64,000 nucleotides of DNA from Symsagittifera roscoffensis (lineage: Eukaryota; Xenacoelomorpha; Acoela; Convolutidae), in the NCBI RefSeq assembly GCF_963678635.1, contig NC_087068.1:49557724-49621723 (forward strand). Reading direction: 5' to 3'. The translations under genes were made by a program, and so were the position numbers. Positions 13,073-25,644 of the stretch are shown here, in pieces. The notes under the pieces were generated by a model that saw only the letters and a program-made list of their open reading frames with translations, was not told the DNA's origin and searched no databases. The first letter of the stretch is position 1, and each line of letters begins with the position of its first letter.

Positions 13073-13951
13073 CCTTCACGTTCATCCAAACCAGAAAACA
13101 AAAAGCTACCGATAACGACAAAAGTTAACAGCAAGGTTTTTGATAGACTCCTATGTAAACTATATTGAGGAATACGACCTTTCACGAATAAAATCCAATC
13201 AATTACTCAAAGTATCAATTACACATGATCGCGAAGTATCAACTATCAAATGTTGTCGATTGTGATTGACATACTGAATGCGCTCTCTTACAGTGCTGAT
13301 TTAAAATAACCGGACGAAACTGGTAAAAATTATTATAGCTTTCTAAAAATGGGTGGGTTTTAGACAAGATAAAAGATAAGTTTTAATTTTGAAGAGTGTT
13401 GATAGTCCAGTTTGTTTTGCTAAAAATGGGTACAAATTTTTAATCCAATAAAGGTTACTTAGAGATTTTTCAGTCATCTAAAATTAGGCTAAAAATCGAG
13501 GTTCAGTTGCTGACAATTTTTTTTCTTTCTGAGCCGCCTACATAGCCAAACACACATCACGAGAACAAACAAAATTCTCCAAAAAAATGATTATATTAAT
13601 TCTGGTTTGTTAATTAGACAAAAAAGTCATTTTATTACATAAAACACCAATATTTTAATTAAAAACTGTTTTTAAATGATTTTAGCAATTTTTTGTGGGT
13701 CAAAATTGTCTTAAACTTTGCTTTGCTACGCGAGAGGTTCAGTTTAACACAATTTTTTATATTGGTAGTTTATGCAAAATTTTTGATTTACAGAAAAGCC
13801 AACGATGATAGGCCTTATGTTTAAAATTTGGGCCCAATTTTGCAAAGTAAAATGCACTATTATAATTCTACTATAAATTAAGGCAAATTTTGGCTTCTTC
13901 TTCTTTCACTTAATTTTTACTTCAATTTAGAGCACCGCGTTTTAATCTTTG

Positions 13952-14167
13952 CTTTCCGAGCTTAAAAAAAGGAATGTTTGAGCTCGGTATTGTTGTTTTC
14001 CGCAGAAAATTTCTTTGGAGTTTCCTAATTCATTTGAAAGATCTTGATGTTTTAAGCTTGATTTCAATACGACATTTCATTTGTGATCAATTTTATAATT
14101 TCTGTGAAATTATGGGAGGAGGTTGAAATTAATAAAATTGGTTAGACTTGGACAATCAGCGCGCAAT
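13952..14167. repeat. Segment duplicated within the array unit
   Basis: About 200 bases here (GTTTGAGCTCGGTATTG through CAATCAGCGCGCAA) repeat the segment at 11526-11716 in the front of the same unit. The insert occurs at the same place in units 1, 2 and 4 (about 13952, 17823, 24650) and is absent from unit 0 (10285) and from the B halves (21180, 28550). It creates the 80-codon plus-strand ORF at 14123 and 17995, which I therefore regard as fortuitous. Confidence 0.8.
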
Positions 14168-14779
14168 CTTTCCGAGTTTTTTGCTTTCCGCGTTTGGATA
14201 CTTGAAATCAGCACAGTAATTTTGTCCGTGATGTTGATTTGCGAACTTGCACTAAAGTATCGTGAACAAAGTCAATTGAAGACACAAAAGCTTGTCCGAT
14301 GGTTGTCATTAAAATTCATAGTCATTATAATTGTCATTGTAATTTGTATGATTTTTGTTTCCTAATTTGTGAAAACAAAATCCTTTATAATTGATTAAAC
14401 TTCTTTGGAAATCCAATATAATTGATTATAAAATGTTAAAAACTTTTGGAAAGTTTTTTGAAAAAATTGAAACAATTTCTTAACGTGTATTGTTGCCACC
14501 TGGTCACACTTGGAGACGCCCTCAAGATTGCCATTCTTTTTTTTAAACAATTGTTTTGCTTTCATTCAAATGTTCATTCATATAAAATTCATGCATATTT
14601 AAATATTACTGCCCTTAGCGCTGCATAGGGTTGTTACTCATTCACAACTAAATTAAGATGCACATGCTAATTCTCTCTGTGCCTGTTTTGTTGATTTGTA
14701 TAAGTTAGATTTTTTTGGAGGAAATATAATGGGAAAACCCCAACCCAAAATCACATCGTTCCCCAAACTCTAAGCTTAC

Positions 14780-14962
14780 CTCAAACCCATTGCAGCCCAT
14801 GTAGTAATGTTGGGGGGAGGAAGGCTGGCGAGAGGGTAATTGTGAATTCTTGTTTAGGCCCCACCCCCATAATACCCTATGTAGAAAGAAGGGAAAAGTA
14901 GTTGATGGAGGGCAAATCAAGCTGAGTGTTAAACAAAATAACCAAAGTGTTGGAAGCAACAT
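14780..14962 (-). CDS. Array ORF, class A copy 2
   Basis: Same 61-codon ORF and GTAAGC donor as the copy at 11083, with G14 changed to S in the signal-peptide region. Unspliced it continues to 14705. Family unknown. Confidence 0.3.
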
Positions 14963-17900
14963 TTTTCTAATTCAAAAAAATTTTTGTGAAGAGAAATATG
15001 TATAACAAAATTTAAACACTGCAAAACAAATTCAATGTCAGAATAACTTGAAGAATGTACAAATTTTAAAAACAGTACACTAAAATTAGCAGACATTCTC
15101 TTCTTTGCTTTTCAATTCTTTTAATTGAGGTAGTTTGCGCAAAATTTTTTCAGGGCAGTTCTAAGTTGTTCCAAATAGTGTCTATCGTACTTATTCACAT
15201 CTGAGTTTTTTTTTGGTTAATAGGCCTTCAAGATTTGATGCTTAACTTTAAGAACAAAGTACAAAACTAACTCAACCTTGTTTTCCATATCTCAGCATAT
15301 GCTTTTTGTCAAACCTATATCCATATTTATAATTTATCGATATTGATACAAAGTATGTTTTTGCCTGATTGACGAATACATGCTTTTGTTCTGATTTTTG
15401 ATTGAAAAAAGGGAACGTTTGAGCTCGGTATTGTTGTTTTCCGCAGAAAATTTCTTCGGAGTTTCTTAATTCATTTGAAAGATCTTGATGTTTTAAGCTT
15501 GATTTTAATACAGCACTTCATTTGTGATAATTTTTAAAATTATGGGAGGAAACTGAAGTTAACAAAATTGGTTAGACTTGGACAATCAGCGCGCAAAATT
15601 TTTAAGCTCTCTAACGCGTAATTGGCAAATTGAAAAAAGGCAAGCTATTTGTCCTAAGTGTTACATTAAAATCAGTGAAATTCAAAAATATGCAATTTTT
15701 GTAGCGTGTAGGAGAATAGTTTAAAAAAAAATCAAATGGTCAAATTTAAATCGAAAGCTATTCCACAGGAGGTTTGGAACATTAAATTTTCACCTTGATC
15801 TGAGAAACCAGTTTTTTTTTCATTCCCTCCAGATTAATTTTCAGTTTTGAAGCACTTTTTGATCAGTGTGATCAACTTATGAAATCTGACACGGTGAAAA
15901 AACTAACTATTGTGAACAGGGACCATAATTTAGCCGAATTCTCTATCCAGAAAAGCACGCATTAACGCCTGAAAAAAGCTAGCAAAATTGATTGCTATAT
16001 TATCCATATGCAATTTTATACAGTCTTTTTGTGAACAGTTTTATCTTGAGTCTTTAATTTGATAACAAGAGGTAGCCAACTTGCTTAGGCGTCAATTCTT
16101 TCACTGGTTTAGTGGTATGCCTTAACAAGAGAGCTTTCGGAGAGGAAGTTAACACGGAACAATTAGTTACAGCACTTGCGTCTTCCAAACTCCAATTAGC
16201 TTTTTTCTCAGTTCTCAAATGTATGTGTGCTAACTATTTGCTCCAGTATGCGGTCTGAGTGGGGATCAGCTTATTAAAATTATTGAGTAGCAGGTTCAAT
16301 TACAAACTATAGAGCTTGATTTGATTGGTACTTCCAGTTTCGCTGGTTCATTTTCCTTTTTCGTTGGGTGTAAGCTTTTTTTTTCATCTAAAGTTTCACC
16401 TGAATGAACAAATTTTTGAAGAATTAATATTACGCCTTGGCTGTTATCCTCTTGGCTTTGGCACCGAATGCCTTGTTGTTATTATGTGAATTTTGACTAC
16501 AGTGCTCATTTGAATTATTCGGATGAAATTCACAAAGCTTGAAATTCGAAGAGCGTTTTTTTTTTCAAATTGAGTTGAAATTAGGAGAAAAAAGGTTATG
16601 ACAAACCTTACTCAAAATTTATCAAAATTATTTTGGGCGCTTTTTTCAAATTTAAGGCGCAGAAGTTCATCCTAAAAACGGATCAATTACTGCAAAAAAA
16701 ACTATATAGGTTGATCTAGATGTTTTTCAGGTTAATCAGACAACCTGATAGGCCTATTGGGCCTCAAAATGAGCAAACGGTTTTTTAGTATTTGATCTGA
16801 ATAAATAAAACCACCCAAATAATCTTCCTCTTTTTCTCCAAGAGACGGAAGAAAATTTTTGATTTTGATATTATCAAGTGATACCCACAAAAACATCAAT
16901 TCATAGTAACGTACAACAAAAAAATAAAAAATCTTAAACAACATCCTTCACGTTCATCCAAACCAGAAAACAAAAAGCTACCGATAACGACAAAAGTTAA
17001 CAGCAAGGTTTTTGATAGACTCCTATGTAAACTATATTGAGGAATACGACCTTTCACGAATAAAATCCAATTAATTACTCAAAGTATCAATTACACTTGA
17101 TCGCGAAGTATCAACTATCAAATGTTGTCGATTGTGATTGACATACTGAATGCGCTCTCTTACAGTGCTGATTTAAAATAACCGGACGAAACTGGTAAAA
17201 ATTATTATAGCTTTCTAAAAATGGGTGGGTTTTAGACAAGATAAAAGATAAGTTTTAATTTTGAAGAGTGTTGATAGTCCAGTTTGTTTTGCTAAAAATG
17301 GGTACAAATTTTTAGTCCAATAAAGATTAATTAGAGATTTTTCAGTCATCTAAAATTAGGCTAAAAATCGAGACTCAGTTGCTGACAATTTTTTTTCTTT
17401 CTGAGCCGCCTACATAGCCAAACACATATCACGAGGACAAACAAAATTCTCCAAAAAAATGATTATATTAATTCTGGTTTGTTAATTAGACAAAAAAGTC
17501 ATTTTATTACATAACACACCAATATTTTAATTAAAAACTGTTTTTAAATGATTTTAGCAATTTTTTGTGGGTCAAAATTGTCTTAAACTTTGCTTTGCTA
17601 CGCGAGAGGCTCAGTTTAACACAATTTTTTATATTGGTAGTTTATGCAAAATTTTTGATTTACAGAAAAGCCAACGATGATAGGCCTTATGTTTAAAATT
17701 TGGGCCCAATTTTGCAAAGTAAAATGCACTATTATAATTCTACTATAAATTAAGGCAAATTTTGGCTTCTTCTTCTTTCACTTAATTTTTACTTCAATTT
17801 AGAGCACCGCGTTTTAATCTTTGCTTTCCGAGCATAAAAAAAGGAATGTTTGAGCTCGGTATTGTTGTTTTCCGCAGAAAATTTCTTTGGAGTTTCCTAA

Positions 17901-18651
17901 TTCATTTGAAAGATCTTGATGTTTTAAGCTTGATTTCAATACGACATTTCATTTGTGATCAATTTTATAATTTCTGTGAAATTATGGGAGGAGGTTGAAA
18001 TTAATAAAATTGGTTAGACTTGGACAATCAGCGCGCAATCTTTCCGAGTTTTTTGCTTTCCGCGTTTGGATACTTGAAATCAGCACAGTAATTTTGTCCG
18101 TGATGTTGATTTGCGAACTTGCACTAAAGTATCGTGAACAAAGTCAATTGAAGACACAAAAGCTTGTCCGATGGTTGTCATTAAAATTCATAGTCATTAT
18201 AATTGTCATTGTAATTTGTATGATTTTTGTTTCCTAATTTGTGAAAACAAAATCGTTTATAATTGATTAAACTTCTTTGGAAATCCAATATAATTGATTA
18301 TAAAAGGTTAAAAACTTTTGGAAAGTTTTTTGAAAAAATTGAAACAATTTCTTAACGTGTATTGTTGCCACCTGGTCACACTTGGAGACGCCCTCAAGAT
18401 TGTCATTCTTTTTTTTAAACAATTGTTTTGCTTTCATTCAAATGTTCATTCATACAAAATTCATGCATATTTAAATATTACTGCCCTTAGCGCTGCATAG
18501 GGTTGTTACTCATTCACAACTAAATTAAGATGCACATGCTAATTCTCTCTGTGCCTGTTTTGTTGATTTGTATAAGTTAGATTTTTTTGGAGGAAATATA
18601 ATGGGAAAACCCCAACCCAAAATCACATCGTTCCCCAAACTCTAAGCTTAC

Positions 18652-18834
18652 CTCAAACCCATTGCAGCCCATGTAGTAATGTTGGGGGGAGGAAGGCTGG
18701 CGAGAGGGTAATTGTGAATTCTTGTTTAGGCCCCACCCCCATAATACCCTATGTAGAAAGAAGGGAAAAGTAGTTGATGGAGGGCAAATCAAGCCGAGTA
18801 ATAAACAAAATAACCAAAGTGTTGGAAGCAACAT
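18652..18834 (-). CDS. Array ORF, class A copy 3
   Basis: Same ORF and donor; T12 is replaced by L, which keeps the hydrophobic core. Unspliced it continues to 18577. Family unknown. Confidence 0.3.
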
Positions 18835-21800
18835 TTTTTTAATTCAAAAAAATTTTTGCGAAGAGAAATATGTATAACAAAATTTAAACAGTGCAAAACA
18901 AATTCACTGTCAGAATAACTTGAAGAATGTACAAATTTTAAAAACAGTACACTAAAATTAGCAGACATTTTCTAATTTGCTTTTCAATTCTTTTATTTGA
19001 GGTAGTTTGCGTAAGTTTTTTTCAGGGCAGTTCTAAGTTGTTGCAAATGGTGTCTATGGTACTTATTCACATCTGAGTTTTTTTGGGTAATGGGCTTTTG
19101 AGGTTTGATTCAAAACTTTAAGAACAAAGTACGAATCTAACTCAACCTTGATTTCTATATCTCAGCATGTGCTTTTTTTTTAAAAACCATATCCATTTTT
19201 ATAATATATCGAAATTGATACAAAGTATGTTTTTCCTGATTGACGAATACATGCTTTTATTGACGAATACATGAAAAAAGGGAATGTTTGAGCTCGGTAT
19301 TGGTATTTTTCGCAGAAAATTTCTTTGGAGTTTCTTAATTCGTTTGAAAGATCTTGATGTTTTAAGCTTGATTTCCATACGACACTTCATTTGTGATCAA
19401 TTTTATCATTTCTGTGAAATTATGGGAGGAGGTTGAAATTATTAAAATTGGTTAGACTTGGACAATCAGCGCGCAATATATATAAGCTCTCCAACGCGTA
19501 ATTGGCAAATTGAAAAAAGACAAGCTATTTGTCCTAAGTTTTACATTTAAATCAATGGAATTCAAAAATATGCAATTTTTGTAAATTGTAGGAGAAAAGT
19601 TTTAAAAAAATCAAATGATCAAAATTAAATCAAAAACTATTCCACAGGAGGTTTGGAGCATTAAATTTTCACCTTGATCTGAGAAATCAGTTTTTTTATT
19701 TCCTCCAGATTTAGTTTTCAATTTTGAAGCACTTTTGGATCAGTGTGATCAACTTATGAAATCTGGCACGGTAAAAAACTAACTATTGTGAACGGGGACC
19801 ATAATTTAGCGGATATCTCTCTCCAGAAAAGTTACAAAAAGCACGCATTAACAACTGAAAAGAGCTAGCAAAATTGATTGCTATCTTATCCATATGCAAT
19901 TTTATACAGTCTTTTTGTGAACAGTTTTATCTTGAGTCTTTAATTTGATAACAGGAGGTAGCCAACTTGCTTAGAAGTCAATTCTTTCACTGGTTTAGCG
20001 GTATGCTTTATAAAGATAGCTTTTCAATTTTCAGGCCCAGAAGTTCATCCTAAAAACGGATCAATTTTTGCACAAAAAACTAAATATGTTGATCTAGAAG
20101 ATAATTTTCAGGTTAATCAGACAACCTGATAGGCCTATTGGGCCTCAAAATGAGCAAACGGTTTTTTAGTATTTGATCTGAATAAATAAAACCACCCAAA
20201 CAATATTCCTCTATTTCTCCAAGAGACGAAAGAAAATTTTTGAATATGATAATATCAAGTGATACCCACAAAAACATCAATTCATAATAACGTACAACAA
20301 AAAAATAAAAAATCTTAAACAACATCTTTCACTTTCAATCAAGCCAGAAAACAAAAAGCTACCGATAACGACAAATGTTAACAGCAAGGTTTTTGATAGA
20401 CTCTTATGTAAACTATATTGAGGAATACGACCTTTCACGAATAATATCCAATTAATTACTCAAAGTATCAATTACACTTGATCGCGAAGTATCAACTATC
20501 AAATGTTGTCGATTGTGATTGACATACTGAATGCGCTCTCTTACAGTGTTGATTTAAAGTAACCGGACAAAACGGGTAAAAATTATTATAACTGGCGTGT
20601 TTTAGAAAAAAAATTTCTCAAATTGGGTGGGTTTTAGACAAGCTAAAAAATAAGTTTTAATTTTGAAGAGTGTTGATAGTGCAATTTGTTTTGCTAAAAA
20701 TGGGTAAAAATTTTTATCCAATAAGGAGTAATTAGAGGTTTTTCAGTCATCTAAATTTAGGCTAAAAATGAAGGTTCAGCTGCCTCCTACATAGCCAAAC
20801 ACATATCACGAGGACAAACAAAATTCTCCAAAAAAATGGTTATATTAATTCTGGTTTGTTAATAAGACAAAAAAGTCAATTTTATTACATAAAACACCAA
20901 TTTTTTAATTAAAGACTATTTTAAAGAATTTTGAGGGTCTTACTTGTTTTAAAAATTGTTTTGATATGCGAGAGGCTGCGTTTGCTATAAATTTTAACAT
21001 ATATCGAGTCGGTACTTGAAGCATGCTTTTTGATTTACTGGAAAAAAAATAATGGTAGTTTTTGGGATAAAATTTTTGGCTCGATTTTGCAAAATAAAAA
21101 ACTTTATGATGTTTCTACTAGATTTTTAAGCAAGTTTTAGCTTCTTCACTTTTTACCTAAACTCAATTCCATTTGAGAGCATCGCCGCTTAGTTCCCAAG
21201 TGCTTTGCGATCCGTCTGGAAACTTTAATTAATCACAGTAAACGTGTGCGTGATGTTACAATCTAAACTAGCATCAGAATTTAGCAAATAAAATCAACTG
21301 AATTCAAAAAAAAGACAAATGATGCCATTGATGCAATTTTAAGCCAAGAAATATATTAATTTGTTTTAATTTCTTTTTTTTATCCGTGAAACCAAAATAC
21401 ATCATAATCGATTATATTTCTTTTTAAATCCAATGTAACTTATTATAATCGATTAGAATCTCTAATTTTGCGAAATGATTTGAAAACTTAACACCAATTT
21501 CATATCTTCTTTTTTGCCGCCAGATCACACTTGCAGACGTTGGAATGTTATTCAAAAATATTGCTCACTCGACTTCTATTTCGACTCAATTTTCTTTTTT
21601 CACCTTCTTAATTTTTCAATACATACACCGCAAACCCCTATCCCTGTTCAAAACTCCCTCTGTTGGCGGTCACCCATGTGTTACCCACTATAGTACTTTC
21701 AGCCTGGTAACAGAAAATAAAGCCCTCCAGGTTGTCAATTTTCTATTGATTTTAATACAATTGTTTTGTTTTCGGTCGAATGTGCATTCATACAAAAGTG

Positions 21801-21992
21801 CATCCATGTTTTGTTACTACCTAGCGCTGCATAGGGTTAATAAACATGCATAAGTAAATAAAGACGCATATGCTATTTCTTTCTGTGCTTGTTTTGTTGA
21901 TTTGTTTCATTAATTTTTTATTGGAGGGTCTATAATGGGAAAACCCAACTAACCCAGCCCCAAAATCAGATCCTTCCCCCAAAATACCTTAC

Positions 21993-22175
21993 CACAACCC
22001 CATATGCAACCCATGGGTTAATGGTGGGAGGGATTGGTAAAAAAGCAAGAACGTAACTGCGACCCCTTGTGTAGCCCCCATTCCCATTTTTACCAGATTT
22101 AGAAGAGGAATAGGGGTTGATGGAGGGTAAATCAAGCCTGCGGGTCAACAAAAATCACCCAATTGTTGGAAACAT
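21993..22175 (-). pseudogene. Array ORF, class B copy 1: degenerate
   Basis: The homologous position keeps the ATG (22175) and a donor (GTG|GTAAGG at 21992). It has an in-frame TGA at codon 7 and a one-base length difference that shifts the frame relative to class A. The surrounding nucleotides still align (for example CTTGATTTACCCTCCATCAA). Read as a broken paralogue, or as evidence that the class A ORF is not a gene. Confidence 0.4.
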
Positions 22176-25100
22176 CTTTTTTTTTAATTCAATAAACTTT
22201 TTGTGAAAACTTAAAACGAAAATTTACCTCTCCAAGCCAGTTTCAATCTCAAAATAACATTTTAAAAAACGTTCTAGTTTTAAATACAGAACTCTTAAAC
22301 TTTTAAACTTTTTCCAGTTTCTCACTCTCCTCAGAAGATAACGAACTAAAATTGTTTAAAATTGTTCATACGGCAGTTTGCATATAAAAACATTGGCTAT
22401 TTAACGCGTAATTGGCAAATTGAAAAAAGGCAAGATTTGTCCTAAGTGTTACATTAAAATCAGTGAAATTCAAAAATATGCAATTTTTGTAGCGTGTGGG
22501 AGAATAGTTTTTAAAAAAATCAAATGGTCAAATTTAAATCGAAAGCTATTCCACAGGAGGTTTGGAACATTAAATTTTCACCTTGATCTGAGAAACCAGT
22601 TTTTTTTTTCATTTCCTCCAGATTAATTTTCAGTTTTGAAGCACTTTTTGATCAGTGTGATCAATTTATGAAATCTGGCACGGTGAAAAAACTAACTATT
22701 GTGAACGGTGACCATAATTTAGCCGAATTCTCTATCCAGAAAAGTTACAAAAAGCACGCATTAACGCCTAAAAAAAGCTAGCAAAATTGATTGCTATCTT
22801 ATCCATATGCAATTTTATACAGTCTTTTTGTGAACAGTTTTATCTTGAGTCTTTAATTTGATAACAAGAGGTAGCCAACTTGCTTAGAAGTCAATTCTTT
22901 CACTGGTTTAGTGGAATGCCTTAACAAGAGAGCTTTCGGAGAGGAAGTTTAGATGGAACAATTAGTTACAGCACTTGCGTATTCCAAGTTTCAATTAACT
23001 TTTATCTCAGGTCTCAAATGTATGTGTGCTAACTATTTGCTCCAGTATGCGTTCTGATTGGGGATCAGCTTATTAAAATTATTGAGTAGCAGGTTCAATT
23101 ACAAACTATAGAGCTTGATTTGATTGGTTTTGCTTCTAGTTTAGCTGGTTCATTTTCCTTTTTCTCTGGGCGTAAACTTTGCTTAAAAAAATCAAAAGAC
23201 TTTTTTTTTTCATCTAAAGTTTCACCTGAATGAACAAAATATTGAAGAATTAATATTACGCCTTGGCTGTTATCCTCTTGGCTTTGGCACCGAATGCCTT
23301 GTTGTTATTATGTGAATTTTGACTACAGTGCTCATTTGAATTATTCGGATGAAATTCACAAAGCTTGAAATTCGAAGAACGTTTTTTTTTCAAATTGAGT
23401 TGAAATTAGGAGAAAAAAAGGTTATGAAAAAACCTTACTCAAAAATTTATCAAAATTATTTTGGGCGCTTTTTTAAAATTTAAGGCCCAGAAGTTCGTCC
23501 TAAAAACGGATCAATTACAGCAAAAAAACTATATAAGTTGATCTAGATGTTTTTCAGGTTAATCAGACAACCTGATAGGCCTATTGGGCCTCAAAATGAG
23601 CAAACGGTTTTTTAGTATTTGATCTGAATAAATAAAACCACCCAAATCATCGTCCTCTTTTTCTCCAAGAGACGGAAGAAAATTTTTGATTTTGATAATA
23701 TCAAGTGATACCTACAAAAACATCAATTCATAGTAACGTACAACAAAAAAAAATAAAAAATCTTAAACAACATCCTTCACTTTCATCCAAACCAGAAAAC
23801 AAAAAGCTACCGATAACGACAAAAGTTAACAGCAAGGTTTTTGATAGACTCCTATGTAAACTATATTGAGGAATACGACCTTTCACGAATAATATACAAT
23901 CAATTACTCAAAGTATTACACTTGATCGGGAAGTATCAACTATCAAATGTTGTCGATTGTGATTGACATACTGAATGCGCTCTCTTACAGTGCTGATTTA
24001 AAATAACCGGAGGAAACTGGTAAAAATTATTATAGCTTTCTCAAAATGGGTGGGTTTTAGACAAGATAAAAGATAAGTTTTAATTTTGAAGAGTGTTGAT
24101 AGTCCAATTTGTTTTGCTAAAAATGGGTACAAATTTTTAATCCAATAAAGGTTACTTAGAGATTTTTCAGTCATCTAAAATTAGGCTAAAAATCGAGGTT
24201 CAGTTGCTGACAATTTTTTTTCTTTCTGAGCCGCCTACATAGCCAAACACATATCACGAGGAAAAACAAAATTCTCCAAAAAAAATATTATTTTAATTCT
24301 GGTTTGTTAATTAGACAAAAAAGTCATTTTATTACATAAAACACCAATATTTTAATTAAAAAACTGTTTTTAAATGATTTTAGCAATTTTTTGTGGGTCA
24401 AAATTGTCTTAAGCTTTGCTTTGCTACACGAGAGGCTCAGTTTGACACAATTTTTTTTTGGTAGTTTATGCAAAACTTTTGATGTACAGAAAAGCCAACG
24501 CTGATAGGCCTTATGTTTAAAATTTGGGTCCAATTTTGCAAAGTAAAATGCACTATTATAATTCTACTATAAATTAAGGCAACTTTTGGCTTCTTCTTCT
24601 TTCATTTAATTTTTACTTCAATTTAGAGCACCGCGTTTTAATCTTTGCTTTCCGAGCTTAAAAAAAGGAATGTTTGAGCTCGGTATTGTTGTTTTCCGCA
24701 GAAAATTTCTTTGGAGTTTCTTAATTCATTTGAAAGATCTTGATGTTTTAAGCTTGATTTCAATACGACACTTCATTTGTGATCAATTTTATCATTTCTG
24801 TGAAATTATGGGAGGAGGTTGAAATTAATAAAATTGGTTAGACTTGGACAATCAGCGCGCAATCTTTCCGAGTTTTTTGCTTTCCGCGTTTGGATACTTG
24901 AAATCAGCACAGTAATTTTGTCCGTGATGTTGATTTGTGAACTTGCACCAGAGTTTCGTGAATAAAGTCAATTGAAGACAAAAAAGCCTGTCCGATGATT
25001 GTCATTATAATTCATAGTCATTATAATTGTCATTTTAATTTGTATTATTTTTGTTTCCTAATCTGTGAAAACAAAATCCTTTATAATTGATTAAACTTCT

Positions 25101-25464
25101 TTGGAAATCCAAAATAATTGATTATAATAGGTTACTAATTTTTGCAAAAATTTTTGAAAAAATTGAAACAATTTCTTAACGTGTATTGTTGCCACCTGGA
25201 CACACTTGGAGACGCCCTCAAGATTGTCATGCTTTTTTTTTAACAATTGTTTTGCTTTCATTCAAATTTTCATTCATACAAAAGTCATGCATATTTAAAT
25301 ATTACTGCGCTTAGCGCTGCATAGGGATACAACTAAATTAAGATGCACATGCTAATTCTCTCTGTGCCTGTTTTGTTGATTTGTATAAGTTAGATTTTTT
25401 TGGAGGAAATAAAATGGGAAAACCCCAATCCAAAATCACATCGTTCCCCAAACTCTAAGCTTAC

Positions 25465-25644
25465 CTCAAACCCATTGCAGCCCATGTAGTAATGTTGGGG
25501 GGAGGAAGGCTGGCGGGAGGGTAATTGTGAATTCTTGTTTAGGCCCCACCCCCATATTACCCTATGTAGAAAGGGAAAAGTGGTTGATGGAGGGCAAATC
25601 AAACCGAGTGTTAAACAAAATAACCAAAGTGTTGGAAGCATCAT
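25465..25644 (-). CDS. Array ORF, class A copy 4
   Basis: Same ORF starting MMLPTLW; one of two adjacent Phe codons is deleted (3 bp, frame kept), and the GTAAGC donor is retained. Unspliced it continues to 25390. The in-frame deletion is mildly favourable to coding. Confidence 0.3.

Noticed and set aside
14123-14365. 80-codon ORF repeated at 17995, hydrophobic C-terminus
   Set aside because: It arises from the duplicated 200-base segment, is absent or stopped in units 0, 3, 4 and 5, and has no conserved start.
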